DNA of 64,000 bases. It comes from Marinilactibacillus piezotolerans (GTDB lineage Bacteria > Bacillota > Bacilli > Lactobacillales > Carnobacteriaceae_A). Positions 35,565 to 45,001 of the stretch are shown piece after piece. The notes below the pieces were generated by a model that saw nothing but the letters and a program-made list of their open reading frames with translations, did no database searches and was not told the origin of the DNA. The first letter of the stretch is position 1. Each line of letters opens with the position of its first letter. Made by a program: the position numbers and the translations under genes. The stretch is from the NCBI RefSeq assembly GCF_900169305.1, contig NZ_FWDP01000004.1, positions 682,001 to 746,000 on the forward strand, given 5' to 3'.

Positions 35565-36824
35565 TTACTTAGCTGGCCTATACCCTGCTTTCATAGCTTG
35601 AGCTTCAGTCTTGAACATAGCTTTTGGTCTGGTTGTTGAGTTGTAGTACTGACTATTTGGAAGATGGTAAATCTTGCTGCTTGATCCTTTGATCAGTCCT
35701 CTACCATTCTTGACATACTGTTTAGTCCCATCTCTGTAAACGTTAGTCGTTGAACCTGGAGGATTATTGCCTTTCTTAACTAATCGGATTTCTATACCTT
35801 CTAATCTGAAGCTGAACCCTGAAGTTCCAGAAATTTGACCATTCTTAGCCCATCCTAGCCAGCCAAACGTCTGAGAGTGTACTCGGTAGTATACATCATA
35901 GTATTTTGCCATTTCACCAGTTAGTTTGATTTTAATTGCTTCTAAACGTTTCGCTTCTCCCGAAGTTCCATTTACTTGATTATTTGATTTCCAATCTAAC
36001 CATCCATAAGATTGAACGTGTGGTTGATAAGTGATTCCCCCACTGTATTCTGGATTTTCAATATTGATTTTTAACGCTTCTAATCTCTTTGCTTTGCCTA
36101 CAGTTCCCGAGGTTGCTCCATTGCTTACTGGAGATTGCCAACCGTAAGATTGAACATGAGTTGAATAATTAAGCTTCATTTGAGCTTTTGGTTTGGTATA
36201 TTTTACAAAAGGTCTCTTAGTAGAACCAGGAGCATTTTGATATTTAGGCACCACTTTGACCTCAATTGCTTCAAGTCGATAAGCATACGCTTCCGTTCCA
36301 GCAGCTTCTCCATTTTTTGCCCAGTCTAACCACCCAAAACTCTGAGCATGTACTCGGTAGTATACATCATATTGGCGTTCTAAGTTTCCAGTCAGTTTGA
36401 TTTTAATCGCTTCTAACCTTTTTGCCTCGCCAGAAGTACCGCTAGTTTGACCATTTTTCACCCAGTTTTGCCATCCATATGATTGAACGTGAGTTTGATA
36501 TGTAATGTCACCTTCAGCTATATTCGGCGATTGAATTTGTATGGCTTCCAACCTTTTAGCTTCACCAGAAGTGCCGCTTACTTCCCCGTTAGTGACATAT
36601 CCTTGCCAGCCAAATGATTGGACATGCGTTCTATATAGAGGTTGAGACGGTTGTGTGCTTGACGTTATATCAGAGTCATCCATTTCTAAAGTATCATTAC
36701 TCTGATCAGCACTTAGATTGTTGAATTCAATATCACTATTCTGAGCATTTGCTGAAATAAAGTTGCTGTTAAAACTTATCAATACAGCTACTGCAGCTAT
36801 TAATTTCACAAGTTGTTTTTTCAT
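35565..36824 (-). CDS. Secreted protein with six ChW (clostridial hydrophobic W) repeats
   Basis: The start is the ATG at 36824 behind AAAGGAGA, giving 419 residues. A signal peptide (KKQLVKLIAAVAVLISF, ending near SANAQ) is followed by an acidic Ser/Asp linker and six ChW repeats of the form HVQSYGW-x-W-x-NG-x-SGTSGEAKRLEAI. They form two blocks of three (A-B-C, A-B-C) joined by an APGSTKRPFVKYTKP linker. The last 65 residues (RGLIKGSSSKIYHLPNSQYY, then FKTEAQAMKAGYRPAK) resemble the small zinc-type domain found at the end of some nucleases. ChW repeats are thought to bind wall or extracellular polymers. There is no sortase motif. Confidence 0.85.
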   Translation of the reverse strand: MKKQLVKLIAAVAVLISFNSNFISANAQNSDIEFNNLSADQSNDTLEMDDSDITSSTQPSQPLYRTHVQSFGWQGYVTNGEVSGTSGEAKRLEAIQIQSPNIAEGDITYQTHVQSYGWQNWVKNGQTSGTSGEAKRLEAIKIKLTGNLERQYDVYYRVHAQSFGWLDWAKNGEAAGTEAYAYRLEAIEVKVVPKYQNAPGSTKRPFVKYTKPKAQMKLNYSTHVQSYGWQSPVSNGATSGTVGKAKRLEALKINIENPEYSGGITYQPHVQSYGWLDWKSNNQVNGTSGEAKRLEAIKIKLTGEMAKYYDVYYRVHSQTFGWLGWAKNGQISGTSGFSFRLEGIEIRLVKKGNNPPGSTTNVYRDGTKQYVKNGRGLIKGSSSKIYHLPNSQYYNSTTRPKAMFKTEAQAMKAGYRPAK

Positions 36825-37024
36825 ATTACATCTCCTTTTCTGTTTGCCTATAGAATAGCATAATCTAAACAGATAAAGTAACGTAATTATGAACAAAATA
36901 AGTCTTTTGCAAAAGCATCTCGTTCCTGTTTAACAACAAAATAATTCTGAAAATAACGAATAATATTTTAATTAATGAATATATAGATCAGATGAATTAA
37001 CAGTTTCTTTTCATCAATTGAAGT

Positions 37025-38386
37025 TTAGACTAGAACTGACTCTTGATGTCCATCTCTCAACAAGTCATTCACTGTTTTGATTGGATTAAATGTCGATGAC
37101 GGTACTTCCACAAATAACGTATTCCAGTGGTGCATCGCGCCATTCCATAGCCCCGGATGTTCTAAAGCTTTCAGCTTCCTGCCGTTATGTGATTTCTCAC
37201 TGATAAAGTATCGGTCTTCATTAACATACTTGGTTAAATCGTACTTGTTGTCTTCATAATCTTTTACAAAGCAAACTAGATCTACTGGATTAAAGTATTG
37301 AGAGTTATTCAAGATTTCCACTTTAGCTGGATCTGATAAATCAATTTCCGACTTTTCACAAATCTGCAGATCTAGATACTCTCCGTTATCTACTATGAAT
37401 GGTCCCCCACCAGGTTCACCAGCGTTTTCAACCACTCCACAAACTCTAAGCGGTCTATCTAAAAACTGTATCGCTTTTTCTTTCGTCCATTCGCTTTTCA
37501 AGGTTACATTCAGCGTTTCATTTAAGAACTGCACAATTTCTTCTAAGTTATATTCATCGGTTTTTAGTTGCATTAAGTATTGATCAACTTGTTTTTTAAC
37601 TTCCAAACCAATTGAAGCTAGCGCTTTTTTAGAAGATAGAGTATCTTCAATACGACTTCTATGGCAGACATTGTCTACATTTTTAATAAAGATAATGTCT
37701 CCGTCTAGATCATTTAAGTTCTCCAGCAATGCGCCATGACCACCAGGACGATATAACACCTCTCCATTATTTAAAACGAACGGTGCATTTTCCATATCTA
37801 CTGCCATTGTATTTGTCTCCGGCTTCTGGAAAGAATAGGTAACTTCTACATTAGACTTGTCTTTGATCGCTTCCTCAATATATGTATTAAACAACTCTTC
37901 GTGATCATTTGCAATTGTAAAGTGCAGTTGAATACGTTCATCATTAAGATATTGTTCACCTTCGTAAATATGCTCATCAATTGGTGTGGTCGTAACATTA
38001 CCATAGTCATGAATCTTGATCAGCGCTTTTGGCAAGCTGCCATAACTTAAACCATCTTTTACAATGTTATTAATAAGATAATTTTCTTCTTTATCACCCA
38101 TAGAAAAATCAACTGAATTTACTGTATCTTGAAGATCGTCATAAAAAGCAAAGTTTTCTAGATTACTTAAAAAGGTTTCTACAAACTCAGTTTTTTCTTG
38201 ATTTTCCAAATATGAGTATAAGTCCTTAAACATTCTAGTAGCAGCTCCACTTGCTGGAACAAATTTGATGCAGTTATAGTTTATGTAATCGCTATTTATA
38301 TTATTTAATTTTCTAAGTTCTCTATCACTTACTGCAGATTTAATGTTTACAAAATTAATTCCATTTTCAAATTTTTCACTCGACAT
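37025..38386 (-). CDS. DUF4301 family protein (nucleotidyltransferase-like)
   Basis: The start is taken as the ATG at 38386, because the upstream GTG overlaps the GGAGTG site; this gives 453 residues. FVPASGAATRMFKDL near residue 42 is a sugar-nucleotide-pyrophosphorylase-type G-x-x-x-R-M loop, and LNNGEVLYRPGGHGALLENL plus GDIIFIKNVDNV fit the UDP-sugar pyrophosphorylase-like core. RVCGVVENAGEPGGGPF and ISEKSHNGRKLKALEHPGLWNGAM are further DUF4301 blocks. I know this family mainly from Bacteroidetes; its reaction is not established. It stands alone between IS debris, suggesting acquisition by transfer. Confidence 0.8.
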   Translation of the reverse strand: MSSEKFENGINFVNIKSAVSDRELRKLNNINSDYINYNCIKFVPASGAATRMFKDLYSYLENQEKTEFVETFLSNLENFAFYDDLQDTVNSVDFSMGDKEENYLINNIVKDGLSYGSLPKALIKIHDYGNVTTTPIDEHIYEGEQYLNDERIQLHFTIANDHEELFNTYIEEAIKDKSNVEVTYSFQKPETNTMAVDMENAPFVLNNGEVLYRPGGHGALLENLNDLDGDIIFIKNVDNVCHRSRIEDTLSSKKALASIGLEVKKQVDQYLMQLKTDEYNLEEIVQFLNETLNVTLKSEWTKEKAIQFLDRPLRVCGVVENAGEPGGGPFIVDNGEYLDLQICEKSEIDLSDPAKVEILNNSQYFNPVDLVCFVKDYEDNKYDLTKYVNEDRYFISEKSHNGRKLKALEHPGLWNGAMHHWNTLFVEVPSSTFNPIKTVNDLLRDGHQESVLV

Positions 38387-38545
38387 GTTTCGAGACACTC
38401 CTTTTATAATTGAAGTTTTCTAAAAGTTAAAAAGTTTAGACTTCTATGAATCATTTTAACATAACACCTTTAATCTTAATAGTGAATATTGCATCTCAAT
38501 AGAGCCACCCCCGCATGGTTCATTTGAGAGGCAGTAGTCATTAAG

Positions 38546-38932
38546 GCTTGTCGTCAACACCACAAAGTAAAATATGTTCGCCTTCCAGAATTGCTGGATG
38601 AATTTATGGTGGCCAAAAATGAAGCCGATGGAAGTTTCCTAAAATTACTCAATAGATATAAGAGAGTTGAGCTACTCATTATTGATGAGTGGTTACTGAC
38701 TACTCTTCCGGCTGTACATATCTATACTTTATTTGAGATCATTGAAGCTCGATTGAAGGCTACCTCTACGTTTTTTTGTTCTCAAACCGCCCCTAAAAGA
38801 TGGTATGAGAAATTAGGCGATGCTCTTGTGGCAGACGCTATCCTTGACCGCGTTGTTCATGATTCCTATAATGTTTTGTTAGATGGAGAAATCTCAATGC
38901 GCGAGCGACATGGTTTGGGGGCATTCAAATGA
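38546..38932 (+). pseudogene. IS21-family IstB helper ATPase, 5'-truncated
   Basis: The frame reads ACRQHHKVKYVRLPELLDE, then LLIIDEWLLTTLP (Walker B), FFCSQTAPKRWYEKLGD (sensor region) and ILDRVVHDSYNVLLDGE, the C-terminal two thirds of IstB. The Walker A part and the whole of istA are missing; upstream the sequence turns into end-like DNA within 30 bases. An internal deletion has removed most of the element. The conserved residues in the remaining part are intact. Confidence 0.85.
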
Positions 38933-39111
38933 TCTCAGAAGATGTAGAGATACGAATTGCTTTACATTATTTTCATCGCTACCTTCCTTCTGAAGTGATG
39001 GAAGAATTAGAATTTCTTTTACTTCCCTATTACTTAGGCGAGGAAGAGCCATCGGCAGATGATATGGTTAAATTAGCTATCGCATGTATGGACGAAGCAC
39101 TAGAAGAATAA
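38929..39111 (+). CDS. Small acidic protein coupled to the istB remnant
   Basis: This 60-residue, Glu-rich helical frame (EDVEIRIALHYFHRYLPSEVM, ending DEALEE) starts at an ATG that overlaps the istB stop as ATGA. It is probably a passenger gene of this IS21-type element. I do not know a function. Confidence 0.5.
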   Translation: MISEDVEIRIALHYFHRYLPSEVMEELEFLLLPYYLGEEEPSADDMVKLAIACMDEALEE

Positions 39112-39139
39112 GCTTGAACGAGCTGCTTGTAGTCTATGA

Positions 39140-39236
39140 CTATGAGCGGCTCTTTCTTCTGCACTCAGTGGCTCAGTTCTCCGCAATCACTGGCTCTAAA
39201 CTCCGCACAGCTGGCTCTATTTCTTCGCAATACTCA
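39140..39236. repeat. IS21-like terminal repeat array
   Basis: Four imperfect units of about 22 bases, each starting GGCTC and containing a CTCCGCA-like word (GGCTCagttCTCCGCA, GGCTCtaaaCTCCGCA and variants). Multiple end repeats like this are a feature of IS21-family ends and lie here just after the istB remnant. Confidence 0.6.
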
Positions 39237-39359
39237 TCTATCTATCGATTTTATAAATATCATTTATTTAAAGTTACATGCTCGCTCAATATGTATACCG
39301 GGGCAAGATATGGATAATGGTTTAGCATCCAATGGTGCATTTTTGGCGCATTAATAAAC

Positions 39360-39383
39360 GACGTTGGTGAAATCACTAACGTC
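39360..39383. terminator. Terminator-like hairpin
   Basis: GACGTTGGTGA pairs with TCACTAACGTC (one G-U pair) around two bases, with ATTTATTAT after it. The following 200 bases up to the Wzx stop hold no gene. Confidence 0.55.
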
Positions 39384-39588
39384 ATTTATTATAGTATAGA
39401 ACCCTAATTGACACAGAGCCATTATTAAAGCTTGAATAGATACTTAAGTAAAATAAGAGACTATGACTTATGGAAAATATCTAGCTATCTAGTCCTAATT
39501 ATAGTGAAGGTCCAAAAAAGACGTAAGTTTAAGAAAAGTAGGTAGGCGGTTTTATTCAACAGGCTGTGATTTAGCATATCCATGTCAT

Positions 39589-41121
39589 TTAATGAAAAAT
39601 CTTTTTTTTAAACACCACTATGATTTTATCTAACCAATATTTAAAACTATCTGTTTTAAAATTTACCAAACTGAATATAATTATTACTGATAAGAAGCTG
39701 ACAATGATTTTTATTCCTATTGTTGTAAAAGAAGCGCTCATTTGTTGAGTCAAAAACCATAAAATGACATATGAAGTTACAGTACATAAGAAATATTTAA
39801 TCTGTGTGAAATAATAAGTAGAAATATTCTTATGAAATATATTTCTGTTTAAAACTAATGGTTCGTACCATACTGTTGTTAAAACTCTTGATATACCAGT
39901 AGCAATAATAATACCTGCAACTCCCCAGACGGAACTTAACAAAATAGATATTAAAATATTAATTACAGCAGTAGCCAACATTATATAACGTATTTGTTTA
40001 AATAGCCCATAAGCTGCTCGAAACATCCAAATCGGGTTTATTATATTTTGTATATAGAAACTAAACACAATGGCAAAGACAGCTAGATCCGGTAATAAAA
40101 ACTCATTACCTAGCCAAATAACTATAAAATCATTAAAAATTGATAAGAAGCACAAGGAACAGAATGCAGTAATAAAATGGAAAAATAACAGAAGATGATT
40201 AAAAATATCATAAGATTTATTCGTATCATTTTCTGTTGATAAGTTACCAATACTTGCTATAATTGCTGTTGTCAGAATACTAATAAATCCTTGTATCTGT
40301 GAAACAATCATAGAGTAATTAGAATAGTATCCAACTACAATAGTTCCAAGTAAAACTGAAATTAAAATATTATCTGTATAATTGATTATAGTCTGACCAA
40401 TCTTATACAAAAAAGTTGATTTTACATTAGTAATTATTACTTTTTTCTCTTCATCATGCAACGTCTCATTATTATCCGAAATATGGTACCTTTTATTTGC
40501 AACATATGTAAGTAACATATTTTGTAATAATGTACTTAAAATAGTAATCAAAAGATATAAAATAAAATTATGGAATAAAAACAATATCAAAACTTGAATG
40601 ATCGTTGTAATAATGCTTGCAATTGTAGTGATCAGGTCAATAATATAATTTTTTTGATCTGCTTTAATAAGCGTAGATTTATAAACTGCAAGATAAGATA
40701 AAGCAGAATTAGTTAGATAAATTATATAATACAAGATGACATCATTATTAGGTAGAGATGAATTCACAATATATTTCATAAACGGAATAATTGTAACCCC
40801 AAGTAAAAATACACCTAACGCTAAAAACCGATATAGCTTTTTATAAAAATTCAGAAGTCTTCCTACTGAACGCCTATCACCATTTGCTAACGGCTTATAT
40901 AAACTAAATGTCAGCACGTTCCCTAATCCTAATTCTGCCAAAGATAACATTGTTAAAATATTAGTAAATAAACCATTAATACCTAAATATTCAGCTCCTA
41001 ATATTCGTATAAATACTGTACGGCTAAGGAACATTAAGAGTAACATGAAAACTTTATTACTGATACCAATTAATCCATTAATAATAACATTCTGACTCCG
41101 AGATCTGCTCTTAAGACTCAA
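39589..41121 (-). CDS. Polysaccharide repeat-unit flippase (Wzx)
   Basis: The 510-residue protein has about 14 transmembrane helices with the MATE/MOP polysaccharide-export pattern: FLSRTVFIRILGAEYLGINGLFTNILTMLSLAELGLGNVL at the N-terminus, and a cluster of Asn/Tyr-containing helices after it. It should flip lipid-linked repeat units across the membrane for Wzy. The start codon is TTG at 41121 behind AGGAAG. It is the last gene of the exopolysaccharide cluster. Confidence 0.88.
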   Translation of the reverse strand: MSLKSRSRSQNVIINGLIGISNKVFMLLLMFLSRTVFIRILGAEYLGINGLFTNILTMLSLAELGLGNVLTFSLYKPLANGDRRSVGRLLNFYKKLYRFLALGVFLLGVTIIPFMKYIVNSSLPNNDVILYYIIYLTNSALSYLAVYKSTLIKADQKNYIIDLITTIASIITTIIQVLILFLFHNFILYLLITILSTLLQNMLLTYVANKRYHISDNNETLHDEEKKVIITNVKSTFLYKIGQTIINYTDNILISVLLGTIVVGYYSNYSMIVSQIQGFISILTTAIIASIGNLSTENDTNKSYDIFNHLLLFFHFITAFCSLCFLSIFNDFIVIWLGNEFLLPDLAVFAIVFSFYIQNIINPIWMFRAAYGLFKQIRYIMLATAVINILISILLSSVWGVAGIIIATGISRVLTTVWYEPLVLNRNIFHKNISTYYFTQIKYFLCTVTSYVILWFLTQQMSASFTTIGIKIIVSFLSVIIIFSLVNFKTDSFKYWLDKIIVVFKKKIFH

Positions 41122-41149
41122 TAAATTGGCTTCCTTTCTAGATTTATTT

Positions 41150-42283
41150 CTATAGTCCTATTAAATCACATAAAATTTTTTCCATTTCAATCTTTAAATT
41201 TTCATTGTCATAATGGAAAGGTATATTAATTTTGTAAGTACTGGTTCCTTCGAAAACCGTAGACATTCTTTGCTTCCAAGCCATGAAAATATCATCAGGA
41301 TCAAACTGGTTAGTTGAATTATTATACAATGCGTTCAAATTTCTATATGAGAGTGGTACAAAAAATTTGTTCATTTCATTTCGAATAATGTAATAACTCA
41401 TTTCACAGGCTTTATCAGCATCAATTTTTTCAACACTTAATTCTGCAACTTTATCATCCCTATTTAGTATCACATATGTGTTTAATTTCAAATTATTTAA
41501 ATCTTCTTCAGGCATAATTTGATAAAGAGTATGAGGGTTTCTACGACGCCTAACTTTCGACGGATTAATTTTTTTTCTTAGATTCCATTGAAATCTACCA
41601 AATAATCCATCATCATTTAGAATTTTTTTTTCAAAATTTTTCGATCCAATAGTGTTATAGGCATATATTTTAGGATAAGCATAATTAACAAACACCTTTC
41701 CCTCATCATTCAATACACATAAATCATCACACACAAAGAAAATATCTTCTCTTTGGCCCAGTGATAATAAAGTTGATGTTTTCCCAGTTCCCCCAGTACC
41801 TCCTACCATCGCGACCCTACCGTCCTTAGTTGCCATAGCACTACCGTGTAATACAAACATGTTGTCACGAAACAAAATATTTCCTACTAAAATATCTTCA
41901 TGTATTTTTTGACCCGCCGCTTGATCTGGCAGAGAAAACTGTATATCTCTCATTAGAACATAAGATTGACGAAGATAATTGTATTTGTATTTATTCGGAT
42001 ATACATAGATTTCATTCTTATTAAAAACCCAAAATACTTTTCCCCAGTAAAAATCTAGACCAAACACATCGGAATCAAAATAATGCTCCTTTGGATTTCT
42101 AGAAAAATTATATTGTTCTTCAATATTAACTTTAGGGTTAACGAAAATACTTAAGTCAACTTTTTCTTTATCAGTCACGATTGGATATAAATTTAATTCA
42201 TCTATTAAAATAGCGGAAAATTCTGAATTGTCATAATTCATTTGTACAGTTTGATTAAAAATTTTATAAGTTATATTTTTCAT
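41150..42283 (-). CDS. HPr kinase/phosphorylase-like P-loop protein in the polysaccharide cluster
   Basis: The 377-residue protein has a P-loop MVGGTGGTGKTSTLLSLG at about 165-182 followed by FFVCDDLCVLND, the Asp-Asp pattern of the HPr kinase/PEP-carboxykinase-like ATPases. The N-terminal 140 residues are unique, and the C-terminal half is basic (RKKINPSKVRRRRNPHTLY) then aromatic. It is not the housekeeping HprK, which has a conserved LVxxDEV signature and another N-terminal domain. Similar proteins occur singly in capsule and peptide clusters; a sugar or serine kinase role is possible. AGGAGA precedes the ATG. Confidence 0.65.
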   Translation of the reverse strand: MKNITYKIFNQTVQMNYDNSEFSAILIDELNLYPIVTDKEKVDLSIFVNPKVNIEEQYNFSRNPKEHYFDSDVFGLDFYWGKVFWVFNKNEIYVYPNKYKYNYLRQSYVLMRDIQFSLPDQAAGQKIHEDILVGNILFRDNMFVLHGSAMATKDGRVAMVGGTGGTGKTSTLLSLGQREDIFFVCDDLCVLNDEGKVFVNYAYPKIYAYNTIGSKNFEKKILNDDGLFGRFQWNLRKKINPSKVRRRRNPHTLYQIMPEEDLNNLKLNTYVILNRDDKVAELSVEKIDADKACEMSYYIIRNEMNKFFVPLSYRNLNALYNNSTNQFDPDDIFMAWKQRMSTVFEGTSTYKINIPFHYDNENLKIEMEKILCDLIGL

Positions 42284-42433
42284 TATTTCACATTCTCCTC
42301 GTTATTCCTAATTTGATTTTAAAGCAAATATTAGTTGATTTAGAAACATTTCTACTAATACCGGATCATCATATAACAGTTCTAGAAATATAATATAATG
42401 ATTCTTGGACTGATTATATAATAAACTAATAGC

Positions 42434-43582
42434 TTAGGTTAAAGTTGTTAAGTGAGCTTCTGATAATACCTCTTCCCATTGAGTAATCACTTTTTTTAAA
42501 GAAAATTCTTCTACTCTTTTTAGTGATTTATTCTGATATTCTTTTCTTATTTTATCGTTATTAATCATAGAAATAACTTCTTTCATTATTTTTTCTATAT
42601 TGCCATTTTCTACTAGTTTGCCATATTTACCAAAACCTAATGCCTCAATTGATCCTGTGTTTTCAAAAGATATAACTGGCAATCCAAAGCTCATTGCTTC
42701 TGCTATAACTAACGGAAACCCTTCCCATCGACTAGTCATCAAATAAAAACTACTTTTAAAATAATGCTTGTGTAATTCTAGGCCATTTAAAGGGCCACGA
42801 AATATAATTTTTTCTCTAGCATCAAATCTAGTTAATAATTTTTCAACCTTTTTTTTGGTATGTTTATCTACAGAGCCAGCTACCGAGATTTTCCAATCTT
42901 TGGGAAGTTTTGAAGCTATTTCTATTAGATAGTCAATACCTTTATGCTGAATATCAACACGGCCTACAAAGCAGATTATTTTATCTTCTAATAACGAAAC
43001 TTTGTTATTATCTATTGTTAGAGGATTGTATATCCTTGAAATAGAATTAGCATAATTATTATATACAGTGAAATCACTATCAGTTAAACATATTACATGA
43101 TTAGCCTGAGTCAATCCTTTTAAATAGGCAGTTTTATATGATTTGGCGTAATCATTTATGTACGTGTTAGCATTATTATGCTGCCACGCGATTAAGAATA
43201 ATTCTGGTGCTCGACGCTTAATGTAAGGGATAAATGAGGTTAGATCTGGCCCACTTAATATTAAGCAGTTAATATTATTTTTTTTTGAAAAGTTAATTAA
43301 TTTTTTTAGATTTGCTGTAACATATCTTGAAGGAGTATATTCTCCGGATGAAAGGTACTGCTCAAGCAATCTTCGAGATTTCACAAACTTTCTTAATAAT
43401 AGATTCTTATCCAACCACGTTTCACCATTTATTAAGTTATTTTCTATTCCATAAAAATTCTCTGCACTATGCATAGAATAATAATATACTTCATGCTTTT
43501 TTGACAACTCTTTACCTATTATGGTAGTAACTCGTTGAATCCCGCCTAACTCAAAATTACCATTAACAAATGCAATTTTCAT
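42434..43582 (-). CDS. Glycosyltransferase family 4
   Basis: The 382-residue GT-B enzyme begins with NGNFELGGIQRVTTIIGKEL (acceptor-side loop). The C-terminal nucleotide-sugar domain contains IICFVGRVDIQHKGIDYLIEIASKL and the retaining GT4 signature SRWEGFPLVIAEAMSFGLPVIS, with the E-x7-E pair. It would add one sugar to the lipid-linked repeat unit at the inner membrane face. GGAGAA precedes the ATG. The sugar is not predictable. Confidence 0.9.
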   Translation of the reverse strand: MKIAFVNGNFELGGIQRVTTIIGKELSKKHEVYYYSMHSAENFYGIENNLINGETWLDKNLLLRKFVKSRRLLEQYLSSGEYTPSRYVTANLKKLINFSKKNNINCLILSGPDLTSFIPYIKRRAPELFLIAWQHNNANTYINDYAKSYKTAYLKGLTQANHVICLTDSDFTVYNNYANSISRIYNPLTIDNNKVSLLEDKIICFVGRVDIQHKGIDYLIEIASKLPKDWKISVAGSVDKHTKKKVEKLLTRFDAREKIIFRGPLNGLELHKHYFKSSFYLMTSRWEGFPLVIAEAMSFGLPVISFENTGSIEALGFGKYGKLVENGNIEKIMKEVISMINNDKIRKEYQNKSLKRVEEFSLKKVITQWEEVLSEAHLTTLT

Positions 43583-43825
43583 ATATTTCTCCTTTAAGAC
43601 TTATCGAATCCTCTTGATTATTTTTCTTTTATTAAATTATAATAAATAAAAGTTTTACTACTTCAAATTTTACAGTAGTTGACAGAACCTTTTAATTTTA
43701 GTTAATTTATGTGTTCATAAAGAAACTAATATATTTGAAAATGCGTATGAGAAGACTAAATGTTCAACTGAATTAATAATGACTAGTATAAAATACAAGT
43801 ATTAATTTTCTCATACATATTCGTA

Positions 43826-45001
43826 CTATCTAATAGCAGTTTGCTCTTTCATTTCTTTTGAGATGTCCTCATATATTAAAGATATGTTTTTAGCATTAAT
43901 TTCTGCAGTAAAGTTTTCTAATACAATATTCTTAATTCTATTAGTCTCAAGGGAATAATATTTAATGTTTTTTAAAACTTTCTCTATACAATTTAATAAA
44001 CTTAAGTGATTATGAGATTCATAAAGCAAATTTGATTTAACAAATTTAAATATTTCTTGAGTTCCTGCTACATTGGCTCCTATTGAAATTTTATTTGCTA
44101 GCATTGCTTCAATAGTAACTCTTCCGAACGCTTCTGCTCCCGAAGCAATGATTACAATATCTAAATTTCCCCATATTTCCTCAACACTATGCTTAGGTCC
44201 TTTAAGAGATACATATTTTCCTAAAAAATTTTTCTTAACATACTGCGTAAGTTCAGACTGGTACTTTTTGTCATGAGTAGGTCCTATTATATTCAAAAAG
44301 ATATTATTGTAGCCTTTCTCTTTTAATTCGCCAAATGCTTTAATTACTTCTAACTGTCCCTTACTTGGAGATATTCTTCCAACTATTCCAATTTGAATCT
44401 TTTTAATATTTATAGTTTTTTTTTCTAATGTTTCTAATGTTTTTGAATCAACACCATTAAAAACTGTTACTAATTTTGTGTTATTTACTACTCCTGAATA
44501 CTTCTCTTTAACACTGTTAGAGATAGCAATTACTTTTACTGCTTCTCGTATCTCATTTATACTTTTCTTTGGTTCAATTAATCTTATTTTATGATCAGCT
44601 TCTAGAAATTCCCGAATGTGCCAAACAATAGGAATCCCCAAACTTTTAGCCGCTTTATATCCTACGTTTACAGTGCTAGCATTAATATGAAGAATGTCTA
44701 TTTTATCTTTTAAAATAATTGACTTCACTTTTGTGTTCGCTATGTTGTTAATAGTTTTTTTTAAAATAAACTTAAAAAAATGCTTAAAATTTCCTAACTC
44801 ATTTTCTCCTATTGTATTATCATAGTAATTAATTATATAGTATTTTATTTTTATTTCATTCAACTTTTCTGTTAAATATCCTTTTGACTTTAAAATTACT
44901 ATAGGATTATAATTCAATTTTTTTAGTTCTCTAACTAATCCTATTAATGAATTAGTTGCTCCAGTCATTTCAGGATATGTAGCTATAAAAAGAATATTCA
45001 C
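43826..45001 (-). CDS. Glycosyltransferase family 4
   Basis: The 391-residue GT-B protein starts at GTG behind GGGAGTAAGG. Its N-terminus is FIATYPEMTGATNSLIGLVREL. The donor domain has IGIVGRISPSKGQLEVIKAF, and IIASGAEAFGRVTIEAMLANKISIG carries the E-x7-E signature. It is followed by a 243-base gap before the next glycosyltransferase and preceded by a 1.2-kb stretch without genes, so it may have its own promoter. Confidence 0.9.
   Translation of the reverse strand: MNILFIATYPEMTGATNSLIGLVRELKKLNYNPIVILKSKGYLTEKLNEIKIKYYIINYYDNTIGENELGNFKHFFKFILKKTINNIANTKVKSIILKDKIDILHINASTVNVGYKAAKSLGIPIVWHIREFLEADHKIRLIEPKKSINEIREAVKVIAISNSVKEKYSGVVNNTKLVTVFNGVDSKTLETLEKKTINIKKIQIGIVGRISPSKGQLEVIKAFGELKEKGYNNIFLNIIGPTHDKKYQSELTQYVKKNFLGKYVSLKGPKHSVEEIWGNLDIVIIASGAEAFGRVTIEAMLANKISIGANVAGTQEIFKFVKSNLLYESHNHLSLLNCIEKVLKNIKYYSLETNRIKNIVLENFTAEINAKNISLIYEDISKEMKEQTAIR

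Noticed and set aside
39084-39354. Two overlapping plus-strand frames after the istB remnant
   Set aside because: They run through the GGCTC terminal repeat array and reflect it rather than a protein.
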